In this document: positions 5,484 through 5,613 of the stretch, piece after piece
How the letters are laid out: each line of letters starts with the position of its first letter
How positions within the stretch are numbered: position 1 is the first letter of the stretch
Assembly: GCA_964432995.1 (NCBI GenBank)
Contig: CAYSPU010000324.1
Coordinates: 1-5,613, forward strand
Length of the DNA: 5,613 nucleotides
DNA from: CAYSPU01 sp964432995
Lineage (GTDB): Bacteria; Verrucomicrobiota; Verrucomicrobiia; Limisphaerales; JAHDYP01
Reading direction: 5' to 3'
The notes under the pieces: generated by a model
The model's input: the letters and a program-made list of their open reading frames with translations, nothing else
Database searches by the model: none
What the model was told of the DNA's origin: nothing
Position numbers and translations under genes: made by a program

Positions 5484-5613
5484 CGACCTCTCCGAGGGCG
5501 CCGAAGAAGAGCGTGGAGCGAATCGTGCCCCCGTCAGTCCGCTTCTGCCCGCGAACCACGTCGGGATCCGAAGCCGCAGGTGGACACAACCAAGGAGCAG
5601 GTGGCTGCTCACA

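Larger units (their letters stand above)
4452..5613. other. Gene-free, repeat-dense region
   Basis: I can support no protein or RNA gene in this 1162-bp stretch. Several frames on both strands stay open for long distances, the longest on the minus strand from 5589 to 4489. Their translations are patchworks of short recurring peptides (such as PNVEPRTSNVERRT and LCGSW/LRFFA variants), lack any recognisable domain and have no ribosome site. The DNA is instead filled with degenerate short repeats in both orientations (4643-5165), a heptamer tract (4981-5022) and compact GC-rich hairpins (5334-5483). The stretch 4490-4640 has a C8 run (4549-4556) and otherwise no structure I trust. In 5484-5613 I see only an AAGGAG near the right edge. 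Confidence 0.7.

Noticed and set aside
4489..5589. 366-residue minus-strand protein
   Set aside because: The translation is a patchwork of repeat-derived peptides with no domain, no ribosome site and overlapping open frames on other strands.
5592..5603. Start of a gene at the right edge (AAGGAG then GTG at 5601)
   Set aside because: The spacing is short and only four codons remain in the window, so it cannot be judged.

Overview
The window is GC-rich bacterial chromosomal DNA. Its gene style suggests Verrucomicrobiota or a related PVC lineage: a small conserved protein with the core WEN...HNVTLSR...SFGRDDL, a REC-first soluble histidine kinase, and intergenic DNA full of palindromes and short degenerate repeats. 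This placement rests on recognition, not on a search.

The left third (2-1597, plus strand) holds the 3' part of a two-helix membrane protein of unknown function. It is followed after 6 bp by a complete fmt, methionyl-tRNA formyltransferase, which makes the initiator tRNA. The middle third (1740-3846, minus strand) is a two-gene unit. A soluble response-regulator/histidine-kinase fusion is followed after 7 bp by galE, UDP-glucose 4-epimerase, whose ribosome binding site overlaps the kinase stop codon. fmt and galE converge on a 142-bp gap with no convincing terminator.

Upstream of the kinase, a gap of about 335 bp separates it from a divergent small gene (4182-4451, plus) with a near-perfect Shine-Dalgarno sequence. 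This gap holds a nested palindromic element of 119 bp (3896-4014) whose arms can fold in two mutually exclusive ways. A weak promoter-like pair lies between the element and the small gene.

The right-hand 1.16 kb (4452-5613) has no gene I can support, although long frames stay open through it. It is packed with degenerate repeats: copies of a GAACCGCAAAGG-type unit in both orientations, a 21-bp imperfect inverted repeat, a six-unit heptamer tract with invariant GTTC, and several compact GC-rich hairpins. I read this as a nest of intergenic repeats, not as a known defence or mobile system. The most unusual material in the window is this repeat DNA, the palindromic element at 3896-4014, and the small uncharacterised gene between them.
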